Source: Thermofilaceae archaeon (GTDB taxonomy: Archaea; Thermoproteota; Thermoprotei; Thermofilales; Thermofilaceae). From it: a stretch of DNA of 13,316 nt. How positions within the stretch are numbered: position 1 is the first letter of the stretch; every line of letters starts with the position of its first letter. The position numbers and the translations under genes are program-made. Below the pieces are notes generated by a model. The model had not been told where the DNA came from. It was given only the letters and a program-made list of their open reading frames with translations, and made no database searches. The stretch is from NCBI GenBank assembly GCA_027027675.1, contig JALVKT010000087.1, forward strand, positions 1 through 13,316, written 5' to 3'. Shown in pieces: positions 5,836 through 11,185 of this stretch.

Positions 5836-7035
5836 GTGCCTGTTCAGTTAGGCCTCGTAGGCAAGCCCAACACGGGCAAATCAACCTTTTTCTCAGCTGC
5901 CACGCTCACCGAGGTGAAACGGGCCCCCTACCCCTTCACAACCATAGACCCGAACGTGGGGGTTGCACATGTAAAGATACGATGCGTGTGCCGCGAGCTG
6001 GGGGTAAAGGACAACCCCAGGAACTCTATATGCATCGAGGGGTGGCGCTTCATACCTGTCGAGCTCATAGACGTGGCCGGCCTCGTGCCCGACGCGTGGA
6101 AGGGCCGTGGCCTCGGCAACCGCTTCCTAGACCACGTGAGAAGAGCTTCAGCCCTGGTACACGTGATAGACGCCTCCGGCTCGACGGACGAGGAAGGCCG
6201 CCCCGTGAAGCCGGGCACCTACGACCCGCTGCGCGACGTCGAGTTCCTCGAGCGTGAACTGGACATGTGGATGTTCCAGCTCCTCAAGAAGGACTGGGAC
6301 AAGATGGCCAAGGTCATGGATCTGAAGAAGGACTATGAGGAGCTCTACTCAAGGTTTAGCGGCCTAGAAATATCCAGGGAGGCCGTCCTAGCGGCCATAG
6401 AGGAGCTGGGCCTGCACGCGAAGAAAACTGTGAACTGGAGCGACGAGGATATACTCAGCCTGGTGAGGCTTGTCAGGAAACGCGCTAAGCCGATAGTTAT
6501 CGCCGCTAACAAGGCGGACGTTGACCCGGCGGAGGACAACATTAAGAGGCTGAAAGAAGAGCTCAAGGGGCGATACATCGTCGTTCCCACATCAGCTGAG
6601 GCGGAGCTCGCGTTGAAAAAGGCCGCAAAGGCTGGCCTAATACGTTACATACCGGGCGACTCCGACTTCGAAGTCGTGGGGAAGCTCACCAGGAAGCAGG
6701 AAGAAGCCCTAGAGTACATCAGGGAGAAAGTGCTGAAACGCTACGGGTCGACAGGCGTGCAGGACGCACTCGATAAGACAGTGTTCGATGCTCTCGGCAT
6801 GATAGCCGTCTACCCCGTGGAGAACGAGAACAAGTTCACAGACCACAAGGGCAACGTCCTCCCCGACGTCTATCTCCTGCCCCCCGGCTCGACCGCGCGA
6901 GACCTTGCCTACATGATACATAGCGACCTGGGAGAGCGCTTCGCATTCGCGATAGACGCGGTTACGAAGAGACGTTTATCCGCGGATGAACAGTTGAAAC
7001 ACCGCATGGTGGTAAAGATCGTGCTGTCGAGGTAG
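5836..7035 (+). CDS. Obg-like GTPase of the Ygr210/YchF group with TGS domain
   Basis: A cytosolic P-loop NTPase of the Obg/YchF superfamily, thought to act on ribosomes or translation. 399 residues. G1 is GKPNTGKST (9-17), G3 is DVAGLV (79-84) followed by the family GRGLGNRFLDH, and HVIDASGSTDEEGRPVKPG is typical of the archaeal/fungal Ygr210 branch. G4 is a standard NKAD (225-228), which favours GTP, unlike bacterial YchF, whose altered G4 binds ATP. A helical insert follows G3, and the C-terminal 80 residues form the TGS domain (YPVENENKFTDH... GSTARDLAYMIHSDLG). An in-frame TTG at 5809 exists, but GTG at 5836 is preferred: the protein then begins with the canonical QLGLVGKP strand, and the T-run at 5804-5810 falls at TATA distance for a leaderless mRNA. 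Confidence 0.93.
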   Translation: MPVQLGLVGKPNTGKSTFFSAATLTEVKRAPYPFTTIDPNVGVAHVKIRCVCRELGVKDNPRNSICIEGWRFIPVELIDVAGLVPDAWKGRGLGNRFLDHVRRASALVHVIDASGSTDEEGRPVKPGTYDPLRDVEFLERELDMWMFQLLKKDWDKMAKVMDLKKDYEELYSRFSGLEISREAVLAAIEELGLHAKKTVNWSDEDILSLVRLVRKRAKPIVIAANKADVDPAEDNIKRLKEELKGRYIVVPTSAEAELALKKAAKAGLIRYIPGDSDFEVVGKLTRKQEEALEYIREKVLKRYGSTGVQDALDKTVFDALGMIAVYPVENENKFTDHKGNVLPDVYLLPPGSTARDLAYMIHSDLGERFAFAIDAVTKRRLSADEQLKHRMVVKIVLSR

Positions 7036-7042
7036 CTGAGAC

Positions 7043-7876
7043 TTGCTGGTGGAGATGGAGGGAGTAAACTACACGTATCCCTCCTCAGAAGAGCCCGTCC
7101 TCAGAAATATAGACCTGCGTATTGGTAGGGGGGAATACATCCTCCTCGCAGGCCCAAGCGGCTGCGGTAAAAGCACTTTAGCCAGAATACTCAACGGGCT
7201 AATACCAAATTTTTACGGAGGAAAGCTCGAGGGAAAAATACTCGTCGACGGGAAGGATCCGCGGAAAACGCCTACCTACGAGATGGCGCTAACAGTGGGC
7301 TTTGTGTTCCAAAACCCGGAGAACCAGCTTTTCTTCTCGGACGTCGAGAGAGAGATAGCCTTTGGCCTCGAAAACCTAGGTCTCCCCCCGCACGAGATCC
7401 GCAGGAAGGTGGAGGATGCTATCCGAAAATACGGGCTCGAGAACCTTAGGCATAGGTCCCCCGCTGAGCTTAGCGGAGGCCAGAAGCAGAAGGTGGCCAT
7501 AGCCTCGGTTATGGTTATGGAGCCCAAGCTCTTGGTTCTAGACGAGCCTACCGCCAACCTAGACCCTATCTCCGCGGTTAAGGTTCTAGGCCTTGTAAAA
7601 CGCGAGGTTCTAGAGAGAAGGATATCGGCTATAGTCATAGAGCACAGGGTTGAACTTGTACTACCATACGTGGACCGCGTAGTCGTCATGGACAGGGGTA
7701 GAATAGTCGGAGACGGGGAGCCCTACAGCGTCATCCAGGAGAACTCTGGCCTCATAGGCCGCCCCGCGATCTTCGACGTCTATGCCAGGCTGCGCGCCAA
7801 GGGCTTCCCGCTCCACAGGTGGCCCCGTACCCCCGAGCAGTTAGCTGAGGACTTGAAGCGTATACTCCAGGGGTGA
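7043..7876 (+). CDS. ecfA1: ECF transporter ATP-binding subunit (first ATPase)
   Basis: One of two ABC ATPases that energise an energy-coupling-factor vitamin or metal importer. 277 residues. Walker A GPSGCGKS (37-44), Q-loop Gln90 in FVFQNPENQLF (the FQNPxxQ form is characteristic of EcfA/CbiO), signature LSGGQ (143-147), Walker B LLVLDEP (163-169) and switch His201. All catalytic positions are intact. The TTG at 7043 gives the usual family N-terminus (LVEMEGVNYTYP), with GAGGT about 8 nt upstream; ATG at 7055 is the alternative. It begins 7 nt after the GTPase stop and is followed 6 nt later by the second ATPase, so it lies inside an operon. Confidence 0.95.
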   Translation: MLVEMEGVNYTYPSSEEPVLRNIDLRIGRGEYILLAGPSGCGKSTLARILNGLIPNFYGGKLEGKILVDGKDPRKTPTYEMALTVGFVFQNPENQLFFSDVEREIAFGLENLGLPPHEIRRKVEDAIRKYGLENLRHRSPAELSGGQKQKVAIASVMVMEPKLLVLDEPTANLDPISAVKVLGLVKREVLERRISAIVIEHRVELVLPYVDRVVVMDRGRIVGDGEPYSVIQENSGLIGRPAIFDVYARLRAKGFPLHRWPRTPEQLAEDLKRILQG

Positions 7877-7882
7877 CGCCTC

Positions 7883-8719
7883 ATGGAGTCCGAGGCTGCT
7901 ATACAAGTGGAAAACCTACGCTACGTGTACCCCGGGGGGTACGAGGCCCTAAAAGGAGTGAACCTCGCCGTGAAAAAGGGAGAGTTTATAGCTATAATGG
8001 GTGAGAACGGCTCGGGAAAAACAACCCTGATAAAACACTTTAACGGTGTTCTAAAGCCCACCGAGGGCCGGGTCCTAATAGACGGTGTGGACACGCGGGA
8101 AACCCCCGTGTCAAAGCTCTCTAGAAAAGTGGGCATCGTATTCCAAAACCCCGACCACCAGCTTTTCTCGGAAACTGTGTGGGACGAAGTAGCGTTCCCT
8201 ATGAAAAACTTCGGCTTCCCGGAGCAAGTCGTCAAGGAAAGGACGGAGCGTTTCCTCAAGCTGATGGGCCTCTACAGCTACAGGGACAAATCGCCCTACC
8301 TCCTAAGCCTCGGCGAAAGGAAACGGCTTACCATAGCAGCGGTGCTAGCCTACGACCCCGAGATAATAGTGCTCGACGAGCCCACCGCGGGCCAAGACTA
8401 CATCCAAAAAGAGCACATCTCCGGCACAATGAACCTGCTACGCACCATGCAAAAGACAGTCGTAATCGTCACCCACGACATGGAGTTCGTAGTCCAATAC
8501 GTGGACAGAATAGTCCTCATGTCACGCGGCCGCATCGTAGCCTCGGCGTCGCCCCACGAAGTCCTCCTAAACCCTTCCCTACTGGCGTCGGCAGGGTTAA
8601 TGCCTCCCCAACTAGCGAGGCTCGCCCTACAGCTCAGTAGGGCGGGCATATACACGCCGCGGAGACTGCCGGAGACGGGGGAAATAGTGGACGCGGTTCT
8701 CAAGAGGTGGCACAGGTGA
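7883..8719 (+). CDS. ecfA2: ECF transporter ATP-binding subunit (second ATPase)
   Basis: Partner ATPase of the same ECF module. 278 residues. Walker A GENGSGKT (40-47), Q-loop Gln88 in VFQNPDHQLF, signature LSLGE (141-145), Walker B IIVLDEP (161-167) and His198 in VTHD. The signature differs from the LSGGQ of the first subunit, and the D-loop region reads AGQDY rather than ANLDP, so the two nucleotide sites of the heterodimer are probably not equivalent. ATG at 7883 is preceded by GGGGTGA, which overlaps the first subunit's stop with 6-nt spacing. The stop TGA overlaps the GTG of ecfT in a GTGA arrangement, implying translational coupling. Confidence 0.95.
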   Translation: MESEAAIQVENLRYVYPGGYEALKGVNLAVKKGEFIAIMGENGSGKTTLIKHFNGVLKPTEGRVLIDGVDTRETPVSKLSRKVGIVFQNPDHQLFSETVWDEVAFPMKNFGFPEQVVKERTERFLKLMGLYSYRDKSPYLLSLGERKRLTIAAVLAYDPEIIVLDEPTAGQDYIQKEHISGTMNLLRTMQKTVVIVTHDMEFVVQYVDRIVLMSRGRIVASASPHEVLLNPSLLASAGLMPPQLARLALQLSRAGIYTPRRLPETGEIVDAVLKRWHR

Positions 8720-9462
8720 GCAGCCCGCTCCAAGCCTTCAAGTACGTCCCCAAAGACACGTTCATGGATCGCCTCGACCCCCGATCCAAATTCGCGCTTT
8801 CACTGTCGCTGCTCGCGGCCAGCCTTGCGTCACCCCAGTTGACAATGCAGCTTGTATACCTTGCACTGGCAACGCTGCTGATAGCGGCCGCCAAGAGGCT
8901 TGCCCAGTGGACGCCCACCCTCAAGGCGATTTCACCACTGGTCGCAGCGATATTTGCCGCTAACCTCATATTCACGCCTGGCATGCCCCTCACATATGCG
9001 ACATTAATGGCGCTCCGCTTCTTCACTGTGACCACGTCCTTCACACTCTTCTTTCTCACGACAACGCCTGACGACCTCTCACTGGCGCTGGAGGAGATGG
9101 GCGTGCCTAGAGAGTACACGTTAATGTTCACGATGAGCCTACGCTTCGTCCCCACGTTAGCAGATGACGTAGAGACGGTCACAGCGGCGCTTCTAAGCCG
9201 GGGCTTCCAGCTAGACAGAGGAAACATAATACAGAGAGCCAAAAACTACGTCTACCTACTAGTCCCACTCATAATCTACGAGGTCAGGAGAAGCCTCATG
9301 ATAGCCGAAGCCCTGGAAGCCAGGGCGTTCGGCGCGACAAAGAAACCGACAAGGCTTTACACGCTTAAGATGAAAAAGCCCGACTACCTCGTACTCATAG
9401 CCTCGGCTCTAATAGCCGTCTCCCCCCTCGCGCCTGCAATCCTAAACCTGAGCATCATCTAG
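8716..9462 (+). CDS. ecfT: ECF transporter transmembrane coupling protein EcfT
   Basis: Integral membrane protein that links the two ATPases to a substrate-binding S component. 248 residues from the chosen start. Hydrophobic segments lie at about 25-60 (probably two helices), 70-87, 95-115, 178-190 and 224-248. The long cytoplasmic coupling region contains LLSRGF (160-164) and EARAFG (201-206), which correspond to the two X-R-X motifs that contact the ATPases. GTG at 8716 is preferred to GTG at 8707: GAGGTG at 8704-8709 gives an ideal ribosome binding site, and GTGA overlaps the ecfA2 stop. Its last 8 bp overlap the convergent minus-strand gene. No S-component gene is adjacent, so the substrate is unknown and the module may be shared. 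Confidence 0.93.
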   Translation: MSSPLQAFKYVPKDTFMDRLDPRSKFALSLSLLAASLASPQLTMQLVYLALATLLIAAAKRLAQWTPTLKAISPLVAAIFAANLIFTPGMPLTYATLMALRFFTVTTSFTLFFLTTTPDDLSLALEEMGVPREYTLMFTMSLRFVPTLADDVETVTAALLSRGFQLDRGNIIQRAKNYVYLLVPLIIYEVRRSLMIAEALEARAFGATKKPTRLYTLKMKKPDYLVLIASALIAVSPLAPAILNLSII

Positions 9463-9973
9463 ACTTCCTCCTCGACAACACTCCAAGCCAAGGATTACCA
9501 CTGGCAAAACTCGGAAGACCGGCTCCCCCCTCGGCGGCAACGCTCACCGCGTCTTCTACACGCTCAACTTTCTCAGCCACCCTGCCACCTACACTCCTCC
9601 TCCCATCACCGCACAGCCTCTCAACATTTCTGTTCAGCCTCTCAAGCTCCAACAGTATACGTCGAAGCAGAGCTACAATCTCCCCCTCATCATTGGTTTT
9701 CACCCTAGAAACAGGGCTAGCCGCTACGTCGCCCCTGTTCCTGAAGTAAAACCCGCTCGCATCAACCCCTAGACTACGGGCAATCCTCCTATACCTGTAC
9801 AAAGCCTTATACACAGTTCTCTCAGAAACCCCTAAGGCATCAGCTATCTCCCTCGCAGACCCCCCATGCTTCGCGAAATACTCGACGATACGCCTCTCAG
9901 TCACAGTAAGCCTCGAGACAACGTCCCTCGAAACCTTCATGACCCCAGCTATATCGTGCACAAGCCTATTCAA
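9455..9973 (-). CDS. Helix-turn-helix DNA-binding protein with coiled coil, function unknown
   Basis: 172 residues with three parts. Residues 22-68 form a helix-turn-helix resembling sigma region 4 or LuxR-type domains (TVTERRIVEYF, then the recognition segment ALGVSERTVYKALYRYRRIA). Residues 95-121 form a leucine-rich amphipathic helix (IVALLRRILLELERLNRNVE), probably a dimerising coiled coil. A flexible region then leads to an isolated C-terminal patch, LPSFASGNPWLGVLSRR (153-169), which looks like a short binding motif. The start is uncertain: TTG at 9971-9973 gives this length, while GTG (residue 5) or ATG (residue 12) are possible and keep the domain. It begins about 40 nt after the tRNA-Ser gene on the same strand, so it may be read from that promoter. 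Its stop overlaps the ecfT end by 8 bp. Confidence 0.7.
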   Translation of the reverse strand: MNRLVHDIAGVMKVSRDVVSRLTVTERRIVEYFAKHGGSAREIADALGVSERTVYKALYRYRRIARSLGVDASGFYFRNRGDVAASPVSRVKTNDEGEIVALLRRILLELERLNRNVERLCGDGRRSVGGRVAEKVERVEDAVSVAAEGGAGLPSFASGNPWLGVLSRRKSR

Positions 9974-10062
9974 CCTTTACCGGGGCGCGTGCGTCGGAGG
10001 AGGGTTTGTGGGTGGCGCCGGGGCCGGGATTCGAACCCGGGCGCCCTCGACGGGCAATGGGT

Positions 10063-10090
10063 CACGCGTCCAGGCTATCCAGTTCCGGAT
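10063..10090 (-). other. Canonical-position intron (37/38) in tRNA-Ser
   Basis: The anticodon stem GUGGG/CCCAU is followed by CUCG opposite CGCG (one U-C mismatch) as the central helix, bulges AGA and UGA, then an outer helix UCCGG opposite CCUGG. Cutting AG|A and UG|A leaves anticodon loop CU-CGA-GA. The intron is 28 nt. Confidence 0.85.
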
Positions 10091-10106
10091 CTCGAGCCCA
10101 CCGCCT

Positions 10107-10128
10107 CTGGACGGCCCGCGGCGGGCCT
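10107..10128 (-). other. Non-canonical intron in tRNA-Ser D-loop
   Basis: Minus-strand exon GGAC pairs with intron GUCC as the 4-bp central helix. It is flanked by 3-nt bulges CAA and AGA, and the intron itself closes as GGCCCG-CCG-CGGGCC. This is a textbook bulge-helix-bulge; cutting after the second base of each bulge (CA|A and AG|A) restores the standard class II D arm ending CCAAGGC. The intron is 22 nt and lies near tRNA position 21/22. Confidence 0.88.
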
Positions 10129-10150
10129 TGGTCCACTCGGCCACCCCGGC

Positions 10151-10193
10151 CCAAATATTATCGGGAAAAACAAGTTTTTGCTGTTTTCGGTGC
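10151..10193 (-). promoter_or_regulatory. EF-1beta terminator and tRNA-Ser promoter zone
   Basis: This 43-nt gap on the minus strand contains CAAAAAC-TT-GTTTTTC, a small A/T inverted repeat. Its T-run directly follows the EF-1beta stop and fits transcription termination. The same TTGTTTTT sits about 20-27 nt before the tRNA-Ser 5' end, so it could also serve as a weak TATA element. Confidence 0.4.
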
Positions 10194-10469
10194 CTACTCC
10201 ATCATGCGGGCAACGTTGAGCACGTCAACCTGGCTAATACCTTCAATGGACGAGATGATCTCTTCAAGCTCGTTGGTTCCCCCTTCTACGTCCTCCGGCA
10301 TCAATATTATGACTCTTAGAGCCTCTAGGCCGAAGGCTATGGGCTCCGCTTGATACTGCGCAACATGGTATTTTTCGGGCAGCTTCTCCTTTATCTTCTC
10401 TAGTAGAGTCTCAGGCTTAGTCGACGCATCCTCAGGCAGTATCCGCATCAACACAGCTACCTTTGCCAT
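10194..10469 (-). CDS. ef1b: Archaeal elongation factor 1-beta
   Basis: Nucleotide-exchange factor that reloads EF-1alpha with GTP during translation. 91 residues, the normal compact length of the archaeal protein, which consists only of the catalytic alpha-beta sandwich. Recognised by the start MAKVAVLMRILPEDASTKPE, the central YQAEPIAFGLEALRVIILMPED (a hallmark of the family) and GGTNELEEIISSIEGISQVDVLNVARM at the end. ATG at 10467-10469 is chosen over an in-frame upstream ATG at 10544: it matches the family N-terminus and has a TATA-like box (CTTATATTTT, about 10497-10506) at about 33 nt. It lies downstream of the zinc-ribbon gene, an order I recall as common in archaea. Confidence 0.96.
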   Translation of the reverse strand: MAKVAVLMRILPEDASTKPETLLEKIKEKLPEKYHVAQYQAEPIAFGLEALRVIILMPEDVEGGTNELEEIISSIEGISQVDVLNVARMME

Positions 10470-10496
10470 ATCTATCCCCCAACCAACACTAGGAGA

Positions 10497-10506
10497 AAAT
10501 ATAAGC
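10497..10506 (-). promoter_or_regulatory. TATA box of EF-1beta
   Basis: On the minus strand this reads CTTATATTTT, centred about 33 nt before the ATG at 10469. The leader would include GGGGGAT, a loose ribosome binding site. It lies just after the zinc-ribbon stop, so EF-1beta can be transcribed separately from its upstream neighbour. Confidence 0.55.
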
Positions 10507-10513
10507 CTAATCC

Positions 10514-10693
10514 TCAGGGCCCCACAAAGCCACACTTGGGGCACACGTACGGGTTACCCTGCTTCCTACACCTATTGCATCTCCAAATCACAACTTCGCC
10601 GCACCGCGGGCACCGGAAGGACGCCGCCTTCTCGAAAGGCGCTATCGGCCTCCCACAAGAGCTGCACGTAGGCACGCTCAATACCTTCGACAC
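10514..10693 (-). CDS. Small four-CxxC zinc-ribbon protein (HVO_2753-like)
   Basis: A 59-residue protein with eight cysteines in four CxxC pairs (Cys10/13, 28/31, 39/42, 51/54), giving two zinc sites. It ends in CPKCGFVGP, the typical end of the archaeal small zinc-finger family annotated DUF1610/HVO_2753-like. CRKQGNPYVCP is also characteristic. In haloarchaea a member has been linked to swarming and biofilm formation; in thermophiles the role is unknown, with RNA or ribosome contact a plausible inference. The start is GTG at 10691-10693, with GGTGAT 5 nt upstream, an excellent ribosome binding site; an in-frame stop lies just before it. It precedes EF-1beta by 44 nt. An A/T-rich box at 10720-10740 is its likely promoter. 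Confidence 0.9.
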   Translation of the reverse strand: MSKVLSVPTCSSCGRPIAPFEKAASFRCPRCGEVVIWRCNRCRKQGNPYVCPKCGFVGP

Positions 10694-10718
10694 GCTACAT
10701 CACCTAGCCTTCAACAAG

Positions 10719-10742
10719 CAATCTTAATTTAAACTTAACTAG
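10719..10742 (-). promoter_or_regulatory. Promoter of the zinc-ribbon gene / end of tRNA-half transcript
   Basis: The A/T-rich minus-strand stretch containing TTAAGTTTAAATTAA is centred about 37 nt before the zinc-ribbon GTG, giving a short leader with its GGTGAT site. It directly follows the GC-rich tRNA-half locus and could also help terminate that transcript. Confidence 0.45.
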
Positions 10743-10750
10743 AAGCGGGG

Positions 10751-10823
10751 GGTGGGCGGCCCAACCGCACTGCGGCCCCACGCGGGGGTGGCCGCCGCGC
10801 TATCCAATCTGCGCCACGGGCCC
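10751..10823 (-). ncRNA. Orphan 5' half of a tRNA (candidate split tRNA, Arg-like)
   Basis: The minus strand begins GGGCCCG (acceptor 5' strand), TG, then a perfect D arm GCGC-AGATTGGATA-GCGC with the invariant GG, position 26 G, and GCGGC as an anticodon stem 5' strand. The sequence most resembles archaeal tRNA-Arg. After this it departs from tRNA: no T at position 33, no T arm (no TTCGAAT or TTCAAAT) and no CGGGCCC acceptor partner anywhere within 90 nt on either side. What follows is a GC-rich self-complementary segment (GGCGGCC at 10790-10796 pairs with GGCCGCC at 10755-10761, enclosing two smaller hairpins). A strong TATA box sits 25-30 nt upstream. It could be a split-tRNA 5' half with its trans-pairing leader, or a transcribed tRNA remnant. 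The 3' end is approximate. Confidence 0.6.
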
Positions 10824-10846
10824 GCCACTCACAAATCACACCGGGC

Positions 10847-10858
10847 CAAATATATCTC
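10847..10858 (-). promoter_or_regulatory. TATA box of the orphan tRNA half
   Basis: On the minus strand this reads AGATATATTTGG, a strong archaeal TATA box whose centre lies about 29 nt before the first base of the tRNA half (10823). This is the spacing expected if transcription starts at or next to the tRNA 5' end, and it suggests the half gene is expressed. Confidence 0.65.
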
Positions 10859-10914
10859 TACTCCCATCCAAAAAACCCATAAACAACCCCTCACATTATC
10901 TCCACCGGAAAACA

Positions 10915-11007
10915 GGGGCCGTAGTCTAGCTTGGGAGGATGCCAGCCTGGGGAGGAAAAGGCCCAGAGCGCTGGTGGTCCCGGGTTCAAATCCCGGCGGC
11001 CCCACCA
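10915..11007 (+). tRNA. trnP(ggg): tRNA-Pro(GGG) with a 16-nt intron
   Basis: Acceptor GGGGCCG (10915-10921) pairs with CGGCCCC (10997-11003), followed by A73 and an encoded CCA (11005-11007). The T arm is TCCCGGG TTCAAAT CCCGG. Anticodon stem CCAGC (10942-10946) pairs with GCTGG (10970-10974). Splicing out 10953-10968 leaves loop CT-GGG-G-C, anticodon GGG for proline, and a 77-nt mature tRNA. An A/T patch (CACATTATC, about 10892-10900) lies near the expected TATA position. Confidence 0.95.
10953..10968 (+). other. Intron of tRNA-Pro at position 37/38
   Basis: Exon CUGG pairs with intron CCAG as the 4-bp central helix, with bulges GGA and AGC cut as GG|A and AG|C. The intron (AGGAAAAGGCCCAGAG) is only 16 nt, so its outer stem is minimal. 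Confidence 0.85.
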
Positions 11008-11185
11008 TCTTTACGCGCGCTGGTTCCCCATTGATTGACGTTTTGCTCGGCGTAGGCCATGTTGAGAAATGGTTGGGGTCGGGCACGCCAAGCCTTAGAG
11101 AAGCGGGCGTTTTATAGAACAGGCTGAGCAGGTGGAGGGGTCTTTCTAATGCCTTTTCGTCACCCTTCGGCGTAACTCTGAGTCT
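11008..11185. other. Intergenic region with a stem-loop, no gene seen
   Basis: 178 nt between convergent tRNA-Pro and TFE. It contains an imperfect stem, GCTCGGCGT (11045-11053) with ACGCCAAGC (11085-11093; 8 of 9 pairs), enclosing CCAT/ATGG (11057-11060 with 11069-11072). It also contains an isolated TATA-like GTTTTATAG at 11110-11118. No supportable ORF and no convincing C/D or H/ACA box pair were found. It may hold a small RNA or only termination signals. Confidence 0.35.

Larger units (their letters stand above)
10013..10150 (-). tRNA. trnS(cga): tRNA-Ser(CGA) with two introns
   Basis: Acceptor GCCGGGG (10144-10150) pairs with CCCCGGC (10017-10023), followed by discriminator G and an encoded CCA (10013-10015). 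The T arm reads CCGGG TTCGAAT CCCGG. A long variable arm (GCCC, loop, GGGC) marks a class II tRNA, and G73 with anticodon CGA identifies serine. The gene is 138 nt. Removing two introns (10107-10128, 22 nt, in the D-loop; 10063-10090, 28 nt, after position 37) leaves an 88-nt mature tRNA with D stem GCC/GGC and anticodon stem GTGGG/CCCAT with one G-U pair. A T-rich stretch at about 10170-10177 lies near TATA distance upstream. Confidence 0.93.

Noticed and set aside
5589..6257. 222-codon plus-strand open frame across the divergent junction
   Set aside because: It overlaps the GTPase N-terminus in another frame and the unknown gene in antisense, and its Pro/Arg/His-rich sequence has no motif.
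8179..8640. 153-codon open frame in a second plus-strand frame within ecfA2
   Set aside because: It is composition-driven, Arg/Pro-rich and domain-free, and overlaps a fully conserved ABC ATPase.
9866..10353. Several plus-strand open frames over tRNA-Ser and EF-1beta
   Set aside because: They read the antisense of tRNA-Ser and of EF-1beta; RDSNPGALDGQW and GFEPGRPRRA are typical tRNA artefact peptides.
10751..10823. Complete tRNA with an aberrant T arm
   Set aside because: I tried to fit T and acceptor arms to the 3' part: at most four acceptor pairs form (using GCCGCCC) and there is no room for a 17-nt T arm, so a full tRNA is not supported.
10824..10914. Permuted tRNA with the 3' half upstream of the orphan 5' half
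   Set aside because: The upstream sequence contains no T-loop motif on the minus strand and holds the TATA box instead.
10829..11086. 85-codon minus-strand open frame across tRNA-Pro
   Set aside because: It is the antisense of an unambiguous tRNA gene, with no ribosome binding site and no protein similarity; the reading GPPGFEPGTTS is the well-known translation artefact of tRNA T arms.
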